NCBI GenBank assembly: GCA_050185195.1
Contig: JBFWZQ010000001.1
Coordinates: 1-64,000, forward strand
Direction of reading: 5' to 3'
Source: CADEFQ01 sp050185195
GTDB lineage: Bacteria > Pseudomonadota > Gammaproteobacteria > Steroidobacterales > Steroidobacteraceae
Length of the DNA stretch: 64,000 nt
A program made the translations under genes and the position numbers. A model generated the notes under the pieces. It was not told where the DNA came from. It searched no databases and saw only the letters and a program-made list of their open reading frames with translations. Shown here one piece after another: positions 37,650 through 45,180 of the stretch. Position 1 is the first letter of the stretch. Every line of letters starts with the position of its first letter.

Positions 37650-38834
37650 ATGAGCACGACCGCGGAATTGCCTGCCACGAACCAGGCGGCGGTGCGGGCG
37701 ATGGCTGCGGGCGATTTCGCAGGCGCCGAGGCCGCACTGTTGCAGTCCCTGGCGCGCGACCGGGGCAATCTCGCGGCCTGGCTCAATCTCGCCACCGTTC
37801 GCCGCCAGCTCCAGAACGTCGACGGGGCCTTCGAGGCGCTGCGCGAGGCGCTGAGCCTCGATGCCCGGGATTTTCGCGCGCTGTTGATGAGCGCCACGCT
37901 GCTCGAGCAGATCGGGCACGCGAAACCGGCGGCGAGCGCCTACGGCGTGGCGCTCGCCAACGCCCCACCGGACTCGCTGCTCGACCCGCCGACCCTGGCA
38001 GCCGTTCGCCACGGGCGGGCAGTGCAGGCGAAATACGCGCAGGACATGGGCGACTACATCCGGGCCGCTTCGGCCGACGTGGCGAGCCAGTGCACGCCCG
38101 CCGAGCGCCGGCGGCTCGAGCATTTCATCGGCATCACGCTGCGCGTGGAACCGCGCTATCCGCAGTTGCCGCTCGAATACTACTTTCCCGGCCTGCCGCC
38201 GATCGGGTTCCACGAACGCGAAGACTTCCCGTGGCTCGAGGAGTTCGAGGCCGCGACCCCGGCGATCCAGGCGGAACTGCGCACGATCCTCGCGCAGGAC
38301 GCCGCCGAGTTCGGGCCGTACATCCACTATCCGGACCACCTGCCGCTCGACCAGTGGCGCGACCTGAACAATTCGCCGAGCTGGACGGCCTTTCATTTCT
38401 ACGAGCAGGGCAAGCCGATCGAGATGCACTGCCGCCGCGCACCGAACACGATGGCCGCTATCGGCCTGCTGCCGCAGGCGCAGGTGCCGCTGCGCTCGCC
38501 CACCGCCCTTTTTTCCGTGCTGAAGCCGCACACGCACATCCCGCCGCATACCGGTGTCGCGAACTTCCGCTTGCTCGTGCACTTGCCGCTGATACTGCCG
38601 GGCCGCTGCCGCTTCCGGGTCGGCAACGAGACGCGCGAATGGCGCCTCGGCGAGGCATGGGTGTTCGACGACACGATCGAGCACGAGGCGTGGAACGACA
38701 GCGACGAGACGCGGGTGATCCTGATCTGCGACCTCTGGAATCCGCACCTCTCCATCGAGGAGCGGCAGGCCATCGCGCACGTGATCGCCGCGACCGACGC
38801 CTACAACGGCACCGTTCCCTCATCGAGCGTCTGA
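37650..38834 (+). CDS. TPR-AspH hydroxylase (copy 3)
   Basis: A 394-residue protein. TPR-like helices occupy 1-115 (AAWLNLATVRRQLQNVDGAF, FEALREALSLDARDFRALLM). The linker YYFPGLPPIGF with DFPWLEEFEAATPAIQAEL is followed by the AspH-type domain: IPPHTGVANFRLLVHLPLIL (His-x-Gly near 299), VFDDTIEHEAWNDSDETR (second His near 345) and CDLWNPHL. Cytoplasmic, no signal peptide. TATAGT ends 8 nt before the ATG, suggesting a near-leaderless transcript. It is first in a plus-strand run with the PKHD oxygenase and TPR-AspH copy 4. Confidence 0.88.
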   Translation: MSTTAELPATNQAAVRAMAAGDFAGAEAALLQSLARDRGNLAAWLNLATVRRQLQNVDGAFEALREALSLDARDFRALLMSATLLEQIGHAKPAASAYGVALANAPPDSLLDPPTLAAVRHGRAVQAKYAQDMGDYIRAASADVASQCTPAERRRLEHFIGITLRVEPRYPQLPLEYYFPGLPPIGFHEREDFPWLEEFEAATPAIQAELRTILAQDAAEFGPYIHYPDHLPLDQWRDLNNSPSWTAFHFYEQGKPIEMHCRRAPNTMAAIGLLPQAQVPLRSPTALFSVLKPHTHIPPHTGVANFRLLVHLPLILPGRCRFRVGNETREWRLGEAWVFDDTIEHEAWNDSDETRVILICDLWNPHLSIEERQAIAHVIAATDAYNGTVPSSSV

Positions 38835-38844
38835 GTACCCCGCG

Positions 38845-39510
38845 ATGTTCCTCAAGATCAGAAACCTGCTGTCCGACGCGGATATCACGCGCCTGCGGGC
38901 GCTCGCCGAAGAATTGCATTTCGTCGACGGTCGCGTGTCGAACCCGGCGAACCTGACCAAGCAGAACCTGCAGGCGGATGCGGGGGACCCCCGGTACGCG
39001 GAATCGGTGCAGATCGTGAGCGCCGCGCTGTCACGCTCGCGCGAGTTCGCCGACTTCGCGATGCCGAAACGCGTCGCGCCACCGCTGCTGTGCCGCTACG
39101 AGCCCGGCATGAAGTACGGCGCGCACGCCGACGCCGCCGTGCTCCAGATCGGCAATGCGCGGCTGCGCTCGGACCTTTCCTGCACGGTGTTCGTCGGCGA
39201 CCCCGCCTCCTACGAAGGCGGCGAACTCGCCATCGTCGCGGGCAACCAGACGATCGCCTTCAAGTGCGAGGCGGGCGAGGCGATCGTCTATCCCTCGACG
39301 ACGCTCCACGAGGTCGTGCCCGTGCGCAGCGGCCGGCGCCTCGTCTCCATCACGTTCATCGAGAGCCTGATCGCCGACCAGCATCGCCGGGCGCAGGTGT
39401 ACGAGCTGAACGAGCTCGCGGCGCTCGAAGGCAACACGATGAAGTGGGAGAACCGCGTGCGCCTCGACGTCGTGCGGCAGAACCTGATGCGGATGTGGTC
39501 GTCGACCTGA
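38845..39510 (+). CDS. PKHD-type (YbiX/PiuC-like) Fe(II)/2OG oxygenase
   Basis: A 221-residue protein of the PKHD-type hydroxylase family. The iron triad is visible: His-x-Asp in KYGAHADAAVLQ near residue 93 and His in STTLHEVVPVRSGRR near 154, followed by the 2-oxoglutarate-binding Arg in RRLVSITF. The domain begins with the usual LLSDADITRLRALAEEL and SNPANLTKQNLQ. In E. coli and Pseudomonas the relatives YbiX and PiuC are encoded beside TonB-dependent siderophore receptors, which fits this receptor-rich island. It starts 10 bp after copy 3 and its stop directly precedes the ATG of copy 4. Confidence 0.9.
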   Translation: MFLKIRNLLSDADITRLRALAEELHFVDGRVSNPANLTKQNLQADAGDPRYAESVQIVSAALSRSREFADFAMPKRVAPPLLCRYEPGMKYGAHADAAVLQIGNARLRSDLSCTVFVGDPASYEGGELAIVAGNQTIAFKCEAGEAIVYPSTTLHEVVPVRSGRRLVSITFIESLIADQHRRAQVYELNELAALEGNTMKWENRVRLDVVRQNLMRMWSST

Positions 39511-40695
39511 ATGACTGCATCGAACAACCTCATCGAGGACGGGCAACGGCTGCTGCGCGCAGGCGATGCGGAGCGGGCGCGCGAGCTGTTCGCGCAGGCG
39601 GCACAGGCGGATGCCGCCAACCCGGCCGTGTGGATCAACCTTGCCGCCGCGCTGCGCAGTCTTGCCCGCCACGACGAAGAGCTGCGGGCGCTCGACCGCG
39701 CTCTCGCGCTCGAACCCGCCAACCTGCGGGCGATGCTGCAGAAGGCGTCCGCGCAGGAACTGCTGGACGATGCGCGCGGGGCCGCGGTCACCTATCGAAG
39801 GGCGCTGCAGTCGGTGGCGCCGGACACGCCCGTGCCGGCCTGGATGCGCGACGTGCTGGCCCACGCAAGCCAGAAGGTCGAAGCGAACAATCGCGCGCTG
39901 GAGGCCTTCCTCGAAGAACGCCTCGCGGCCCTGCTGCCTGGAAACCCGCAGCTGCCGCGGCGCCGGTTCGACCGGTGCCTGTCGATCCTGATGCAGCGCA
40001 CGCGCATCTACCAGCAGCAGCCGACGTTCCTGTTTTTCCCTGAACTCGCAGCCATCGAGTTCCATGACCGCGCGAACTTCCCCTGGCTCGATGCAATCGA
40101 AGCGGCCACCGATGCCATCCGCGCGGAGCTGCTCGAGGTGCTGGCGCAGGATAGCGGGAACCTGGAACCCTACCTGTCGCACGGCACGGTGCGGCCGGCA
40201 GACCGGAAATGGCGCGAACTGAACCAGTCGCGCCGCTGGAGCGTCTACTACCTGTGGCGTGAAGGCGCCGCGCAACGGGACAACCTGGCACGCTGCCCCC
40301 GTACGGCCGCGGCGCTCGAGCACTGGCCTCGCTGCGAGATTCCCGGGTCGAGCCCGAGCGCGGTGTTTTCGATCCTCGATGCGAAGACCCGGATCCCGCC
40401 GCACACCGGCGTGAACAACACGCGCCTGCTGGTGCACCTGCCGCTGATCGTGCCGCCCGGCTGCGGCTTTCGCGTGGGCGGGGAGACGCGCCCCTGGGAG
40501 CCCGGCAAGGCCTTCGTATTCGACGACACGATCGAGCACGAGGCGTGGAACGACAGCGACGAGCCGCGCGCCGTCATGATCTTCGACATCTGGAATCCCG
40601 CGGTCAGCGCCGAAGAGCGTGCCATGGTGAGCACGGCGATTGCCGGCATGAGCGAGTGGTACGGCTCGCCCCTGCTGCGGGAAGGCAACCGCTAG
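39511..40695 (+). CDS. TPR-AspH hydroxylase (copy 4)
   Basis: A 394-residue protein with TPR-like helices at 1-115 (ELFAQAAQADAANPAVWINL, ELRALDRALALEPANLRAML). The linker LFFPELAAIEF with NFPWLDAIEAATDAIRAEL precedes the AspH-type domain: IPPHTGVNNTRLLVHLPLIV (His-x-Gly near 297), VFDDTIEHEAWNDSDEPR (second His near 342) and IFDIWNPAV. No gap from the PKHD oxygenase stop, so tightly coupled. Its TAG abuts the TAG of the convergent sulfotransferase gene. Confidence 0.88.
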   Translation: MTASNNLIEDGQRLLRAGDAERARELFAQAAQADAANPAVWINLAAALRSLARHDEELRALDRALALEPANLRAMLQKASAQELLDDARGAAVTYRRALQSVAPDTPVPAWMRDVLAHASQKVEANNRALEAFLEERLAALLPGNPQLPRRRFDRCLSILMQRTRIYQQQPTFLFFPELAAIEFHDRANFPWLDAIEAATDAIRAELLEVLAQDSGNLEPYLSHGTVRPADRKWRELNQSRRWSVYYLWREGAAQRDNLARCPRTAAALEHWPRCEIPGSSPSAVFSILDAKTRIPPHTGVNNTRLLVHLPLIVPPGCGFRVGGETRPWEPGKAFVFDDTIEHEAWNDSDEPRAVMIFDIWNPAVSAEERAMVSTAIAGMSEWYGSPLLREGNR

Positions 40696-41679
40696 CTACG
40701 GGGCGGGTGCCGCCCGCAACCGGTCGAGCAGGCGCAGGCCCTTCTGGATTTCTTCGCGATTGCGCTGCCTCGAATCCTGCAGCACGGCGGCGCGTAGTGC
40801 CGGATCGTACGGATGTTCGGGTGCCTTCGAGTAGCGCGTGAGCACGGGGTTGTGCAGCACCTGCGAGAGGAATGCAGGCTCCACCGGCAAGCCGAAGTGT
40901 TCGAGGATCCCACGCAGGTGGCGAGGCACGTCCGCCAGGAAAGCCTCGAAGTCGACCGCCAGCACCCGCCCCGGGTAGCGCGCCAGCAGGTCCTGCTGCG
41001 TCGTCGTTTCCGCCAGCCACCCGAGGGCCGCGAGCTCCCCGGGCGAGGGTGATTCGGGGACGGGTAGCGGCGACCCGCGCTGCGCGGCAAGGCGCCGCAA
41101 TCGCTCCGGCGCGTGTCCCCGCAGGTCGATCGGGGAATTCTCCCCGGCGAGCAGGGTCGCGAGCCACGGTTCCGCGCGCAGGTTGAGGTACACCGCCCGC
41201 GCGCCCGGCGCGGCGTCGAGCAGTGCGGGGGCGACGCGCGCCGCGCTGCTCGTTGCCTTGACGATCACCGCTTCGGTCGTCGCGAAGCCGCGGCGCCACT
41301 GGCGCAGCAATGCGGCCAGCAGGCCTTCGTGGAGTTCCCGGGCACCCGGGGCGGGTGCCTGGTGCAGGGCATCCTGCATTTCGGCGAGCGTGCGCAGCGG
41401 CAACGGCTCGCGCAGGGGCAGTACACGACCCGTTTCGTCGAGCAGGCGGCTCAGGAGCGTCGAGCCGACGTGTCCCGTATGGAAGATGAAATGCAGCGGC
41501 GGCCCTGGCGAGGACAGTTCAGCCGACTCGAGGAAGGCCTGCAGGGGCGCCCAGCCACCCTTCGTTGCCGGGGTCAGGATGCGCTCGTCGAGAAAGCTCG
41601 CGGCCCGGAAGGCAGCCTCGTCCATCTCGATCTGCAGTACGCGCGAGCGCGCGAGGTCCAGCTTGAACGGGTACAGCAT
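40696..41679 (-). CDS. Sulfotransferase-family protein
   Basis: A 327-residue P-loop protein. LHFIFHTGHVGSTLLSRLLD near residues 57-76 aligns with the 5'-phosphosulfate loop of a bacterial sulfotransferase group that typically has HxxRCGSTLL; here the Arg-Cys is His-Val. ARAVYLNLRAEPWLATLLAG resembles the 3'-phosphate segment. The C-terminus includes TRYSKAPEHPYDP, typical of that group. I start it at the ATG of MLYPFKLDL because a more upstream ATG lies beyond the terminator of TonB receptor 2 in this direction. No TPRs. Acceptor unknown; activity should not be assumed given the altered loop. Confidence 0.75.
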   Translation of the reverse strand: MLYPFKLDLARSRVLQIEMDEAAFRAASFLDERILTPATKGGWAPLQAFLESAELSSPGPPLHFIFHTGHVGSTLLSRLLDETGRVLPLREPLPLRTLAEMQDALHQAPAPGARELHEGLLAALLRQWRRGFATTEAVIVKATSSAARVAPALLDAAPGARAVYLNLRAEPWLATLLAGENSPIDLRGHAPERLRRLAAQRGSPLPVPESPSPGELAALGWLAETTTQQDLLARYPGRVLAVDFEAFLADVPRHLRGILEHFGLPVEPAFLSQVLHNPVLTRYSKAPEHPYDPALRAAVLQDSRQRNREEIQKGLRLLDRLRAAPAP

Positions 41680-41698
41680 GCGGATATGGTGCCAGGAC

Positions 41699-41732
41699 AA
41701 AAAAAGCGGCGGCCCCTTGCGAGGCCGCCGCC
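41699..41732 (-). terminator. Rho-independent terminator of TonB receptor 2
   Basis: Read on the minus strand, GCGGCGGCC and GGCCGCCGC form a 9-bp perfect stem with an 8-nt loop, followed by seven T residues. It lies about 40 bp after the receptor stop and just before the start of the next minus-strand gene. Confidence 0.93.
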
Positions 41733-41771
41733 AGTTTTCAACCAAGCCTGATCTTTTCGATCAGTGCGTTC

Positions 41772-44700
41772 TTAGAACGAGACCTTGGCACGCACGAAGA
41801 TGAAACGACCCATGGCGTCGTACAGCTGCGGATACGTGTTGCCGTTGCCGGTCGTGCCGACCGAGCCGCTCAGCGGCGGATCGTCGTCGAGGATATTGTT
41901 GATACCCACGAGGACCGAGGCCTTGTCCGTGATCGCGTAGTTACCCGAGAGGTCGAGGTAGCTCTGCGCGCCGAGCACGCGGTCGATGCGTGTCGAATTC
42001 GCGGCCACGCCGAACTGCGTCACCTCCGAGTAGTAGCGCCACGTCAGCGACATGTCGAGCGGCCACGGCGACTGCCAGCCGAGGCGGGCATGGTGGCGCC
42101 ACCGCGGGCTGGGCACACCGGCCGTGCCGGAGGCGCACGACGAGGAGAACTTGCCGGCGCAATCGTACGGGTCGGTGCCCGGGCTGCCCGGATCCGTGAC
42201 CAGTTCCTCGAGGTAGGTGCCCGTCAGGTTGAAGCTCAGGCTGCCCGCCGAACCGATCTCGACCCCGGCGTAGTTCATGTTGATGTCGTAGCCGGTCGTC
42301 TCGAGCGAACCGATGTTCGTGTTGAGATCGACCACGCGGCCCACGTCACCGGCCCAGAGGTTGCCGCTCTGCGTATTGCGCTGGATGCGCGCGCAGGCGA
42401 CCGGGTCGTTGTTCGTGTAGCAGGCATCGAACGTGACGGTCGGGCCCACGGTCGAGATCGTGTTGTCGATCTTGATGTTGAACCAGTCGACCGACATGCT
42501 GAACTTCGGCAGGAAGCGCGGCTGCAGGATGAAGCCCACCGTCTTCGTGTCCGACTCTTCCGGCGTCAGGGTGGTGCTGCCGCCCTGCAGGAAGTTGTAC
42601 TGCCCGGCCGGGCTGTCGAGCGAAGGCGAGTGGTACTGGCCCGCCGGCATGCCCGTCGCGACGCACTCGGCCAGAGTGGCGTTCGGATTCGGGTTCTTGG
42701 AGCCGCAGGGATCGCCGTCCGCATCGAACAGGTTGAGGCCCTGGGCGGTGAACAACTCGACGATGTTCGCCGCACGCACCGCGCGCTGGAAGCTGCCGCG
42801 CAGCTTGATGTCCTGCACGGGCGCCCATTCGAGGCCCATCTTGTAGGTGTCGGTCGTGACGTCGCCGTAATCGGAATAACGATATGCGGCGTCGAGGGCC
42901 AGCTGGTCGAAGCCCGGCTTGTCCTGCACGAGCGGGACCCGCACTTCGCCGAAGAGGTCGACGACCTTGGTCGAGCCCGAGATGCCGATCGTGGCGCCGC
43001 CGGCACCCGACAGTGCATTCTGCTCCTGCAGCGCATCGACGTCGTTGCGCAGCGAATCGCGCCGGTACTCGGCACCCGCCGCCACCTTGATCGATTCGGC
43101 CGCGGTCGGCAGTGTCCAGCCGAGATCGCCGGTCACCTGGCCGGTATAGACCTCCTGGCTGATCGTGCCGGTCTGGATGCCCTGCGCCTGCACGTAGGCG
43201 AGCTGCGCCGGGGTGATGCCGTTCGGGTCGAACACGTTGTACGGCACGCAGCCCGTATCAGTGCCATCTATCACCGATTGGCAGGTCGGCACGCCGTTCA
43301 CGTCGACGACGTTCAATGCACGCTTGAGGCGCTCCTTGACGAAATAACCACCCGTCTTCTGGCTGCCGACGCCGCTCGAGAACTGGGCGGACACGTCGTA
43401 CTGCCAGGCCGGGTTGATGTCGCCGCGCACGCCGATCAGGCCGGAGTACACCGACTTCTCGAAGATCTGCACGCGCCCGCCGCCTTCGACGTTGCGGCGG
43501 CCGATGTACATCGGCACCGACTCGTTGGCCGCCGGATCGACGTCGCAACCGATCGCGGTCTTCAGCTGCGCCGACATCAGCGGGTTGCCGCAGTTGATGG
43601 TCGACTGGTCGCCGATGAAGATACCGCCCGGCGCGATCTGCGCGGTCGAGCTGTAGTTCGTGTAGGCGAGCCGGCTGTACACATCGGCGTGGTCGTTCAA
43701 TTCGAAGTGGCCCGCCGCGCCGAGGTTGTAGCGGCGGCTCGGGCGCAGGAAGTGGTTGACCGGACCGAAGTTGTACTGGTCGAGCGAGTTGTTGAAATTG
43801 CGGAAGCTGCCCGCACCCGTGCCGGCCTGCGGCGTCAGGTTGAACGACGGCAGCGGATTGGTATCCGGCACGTCGTCGGGCGTCCCGGCGATGCCGTCCG
43901 GACCGTTGTTGGCGTTGCTGTTCGCGCCGAAGTCGGTCATGCGGCCGGGATAGGCCGTGCTCGAGCCACCGCACGAGAACGACGTATCCGCCGGCGCGGT
44001 GACGTTCAGCGAGCAGGCCGAGTAGTCACGATCGCGCTCGAGGATCTGGTCCTGGTCCTCGATGCCGCCGTACAGCGTGATGTTGCCCCGGCCATCGGCC
44101 GAGTTGACACCCATCATGAAGTTGAAGCTCTTGCCGTAGCCGTCGGTGACGTTGTCGGGCGGCAGCGCGAACTGCGCCGGGTTGGTCGCCGCGCGGCCCG
44201 CGATCACGTCGCGCAGCTTCGTGGCGCCGGGGCCGCCGAAGTCGTTGTTGTGCTGGTAGAACCCGTATTGGGCGTCGATCTGCACGCCCTCGAAGTCCTT
44301 CTTCATGATGAAGTTGACGACGCCCGCAACGGCGTCCGAACCGTACACGGCCGATGCGCCGCCGGTGAGCACCTCGACGCGCTCGACCATGGCGCTCGGG
44401 ATCGCGTTGAGGTCAGGCGCCGAATTGGTGACGCCGCCATAAGGCAGGCGCCGACCGTCGATCAGCACCAGGGTGCGCGGCGAGCCGAGGCCGCGCAGGT
44501 TGATGGTGGCCGTGCCGGCCGAGCCGTTCGCGACGTTCGCGTTCTGCGCCGCAAACGCCTGCGGGAGCTGGTTGACGAGGTCCTCGACGCGGGTCACACC
44601 CTGGGTCGCGATGTCCTGGCTCGTGACCTGCGTGACGGGCGTGGTGCCCTCGAGGTTGGCGGAGCGAATGCGCGATCCGGTGACGACCACCGTCTCGACC

Positions 44701-44819
44701 GACTGCGCACCCTCGCCCTGGTCCTGTGCGAGCGCCGGTATCGACGTGCTCGCTGCGGTCACTGCGCCCAGTACGAGCGCGCGGCGAACCGCCTGCCGAA
44801 CGTGACTGTTCAATTCCAT
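41772..44819 (-). CDS. TonB-dependent outer-membrane receptor 2
   Basis: A 1015-residue receptor. Signal peptide to about residue 31 (PALAQ), TonB-box-like SVETVVVTGSRIR, and a plug (LVNQLPQAF, TINLRGLGSPRTLVLIDGRR, MVERVEVLTGGASAVYGSDA, GVVNFIMKKDFEGVQ). The long barrel carries extended loops with paired Cys and ends FVRAKVSF with a terminal Phe. It is of the same broad type as receptor 1 but clearly divergent. The start is fixed by GGGAGGA 8 nt before the ATG. A sigma-70 promoter lies at 44941-44969, giving a leader of about 115 nt, and a strong terminator follows. Ligand unknown. Confidence 0.95.
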   Translation of the reverse strand: MELNSHVRQAVRRALVLGAVTAASTSIPALAQDQGEGAQSVETVVVTGSRIRSANLEGTTPVTQVTSQDIATQGVTRVEDLVNQLPQAFAAQNANVANGSAGTATINLRGLGSPRTLVLIDGRRLPYGGVTNSAPDLNAIPSAMVERVEVLTGGASAVYGSDAVAGVVNFIMKKDFEGVQIDAQYGFYQHNNDFGGPGATKLRDVIAGRAATNPAQFALPPDNVTDGYGKSFNFMMGVNSADGRGNITLYGGIEDQDQILERDRDYSACSLNVTAPADTSFSCGGSSTAYPGRMTDFGANSNANNGPDGIAGTPDDVPDTNPLPSFNLTPQAGTGAGSFRNFNNSLDQYNFGPVNHFLRPSRRYNLGAAGHFELNDHADVYSRLAYTNYSSTAQIAPGGIFIGDQSTINCGNPLMSAQLKTAIGCDVDPAANESVPMYIGRRNVEGGGRVQIFEKSVYSGLIGVRGDINPAWQYDVSAQFSSGVGSQKTGGYFVKERLKRALNVVDVNGVPTCQSVIDGTDTGCVPYNVFDPNGITPAQLAYVQAQGIQTGTISQEVYTGQVTGDLGWTLPTAAESIKVAAGAEYRRDSLRNDVDALQEQNALSGAGGATIGISGSTKVVDLFGEVRVPLVQDKPGFDQLALDAAYRYSDYGDVTTDTYKMGLEWAPVQDIKLRGSFQRAVRAANIVELFTAQGLNLFDADGDPCGSKNPNPNATLAECVATGMPAGQYHSPSLDSPAGQYNFLQGGSTTLTPEESDTKTVGFILQPRFLPKFSMSVDWFNIKIDNTISTVGPTVTFDACYTNNDPVACARIQRNTQSGNLWAGDVGRVVDLNTNIGSLETTGYDINMNYAGVEIGSAGSLSFNLTGTYLEELVTDPGSPGTDPYDCAGKFSSSCASGTAGVPSPRWRHHARLGWQSPWPLDMSLTWRYYSEVTQFGVAANSTRIDRVLGAQSYLDLSGNYAITDKASVLVGINNILDDDPPLSGSVGTTGNGNTYPQLYDAMGRFIFVRAKVSF

Positions 44820-45180
44820 TATCTGGATCCTCCCGCGAACGGTTTGACCGTCCTGAAATTCTGTATTGATGCTCATCAAATGACTCTGCGGGGGCCGCCA
44901 AACCCTTCCAGCGCCCGACCTGTCCCCGCGTTGCGCCCGATTATTAGGCAACATTCGGCCCGGATACAAGGGCCGTTGCATACTCGCCACAGTCGGAACG
45001 GCTCGCCGCAAACGCCTGGACTCGCTGGAAGCGTCGCTTCGACCCGCAAAAACAGCCGCTTCGTCGCTCGCTGTCGCGGCAATGCGTAGGCTGTAGCTGA
45101 CCGACAACATTCCCTGTCGCATTGCAAATTTGCCGCAACGGTGGGCGGCCCGGCCCTGAATTGCCTATGCTTGCGCCCCC
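44820..45180. other. Divergent intergenic region between receptor 2 and TPR-sulfotransferase 2
   Basis: This 361-bp stretch has lower GC than its surroundings. It holds the leader and promoter of receptor 2 and a TATGCT hexamer (45166-45171) nine nt before the TPR-sulfotransferase ATG. I looked for a small precursor-peptide gene with a Shine-Dalgarno on both strands and saw none that I could support. Confidence 0.6.
44941..44969 (-). promoter_or_regulatory. Sigma-70 promoter of TonB receptor 2
   Basis: On the minus strand, TTGTAT (44969-44964), a 17-bp spacer, and TAATAA (44946-44941). Optimal spacing and a local drop in GC support it. The predicted transcript start is near 44934, leaving about 115 nt of untranslated leader. 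Confidence 0.65.

Noticed and set aside
41680..41745. An earlier ATG (41745) for the sulfotransferase at 40696
   Set aside because: The extension would run through the terminator hairpin of TonB receptor 2, and its residues are simply the translated hairpin.
42090..45089. A 999-codon plus-strand frame opposite TonB receptor 2 (and a similar one at 32350-34791 opposite receptor 1)
   Set aside because: Both mirror the receptor codons and show no domain, signal peptide or ribosome site of their own. The receptors have clear signal peptides, plugs and terminal Phe.
44820..45122. A 100-residue N-terminal extension or separate peptide upstream of TonB receptor 2
   Set aside because: The strong ribosome site and signal peptide place the start at 44819, and the promoter lies inside the would-be extension.
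44820..45180. A ribosomally made precursor peptide for the hydroxylase/sulfotransferase island
   Set aside because: I examined this and the other gaps in the island for short frames with a ribosome site and found none convincing. A precursor may be encoded elsewhere or the substrate may be a larger protein.
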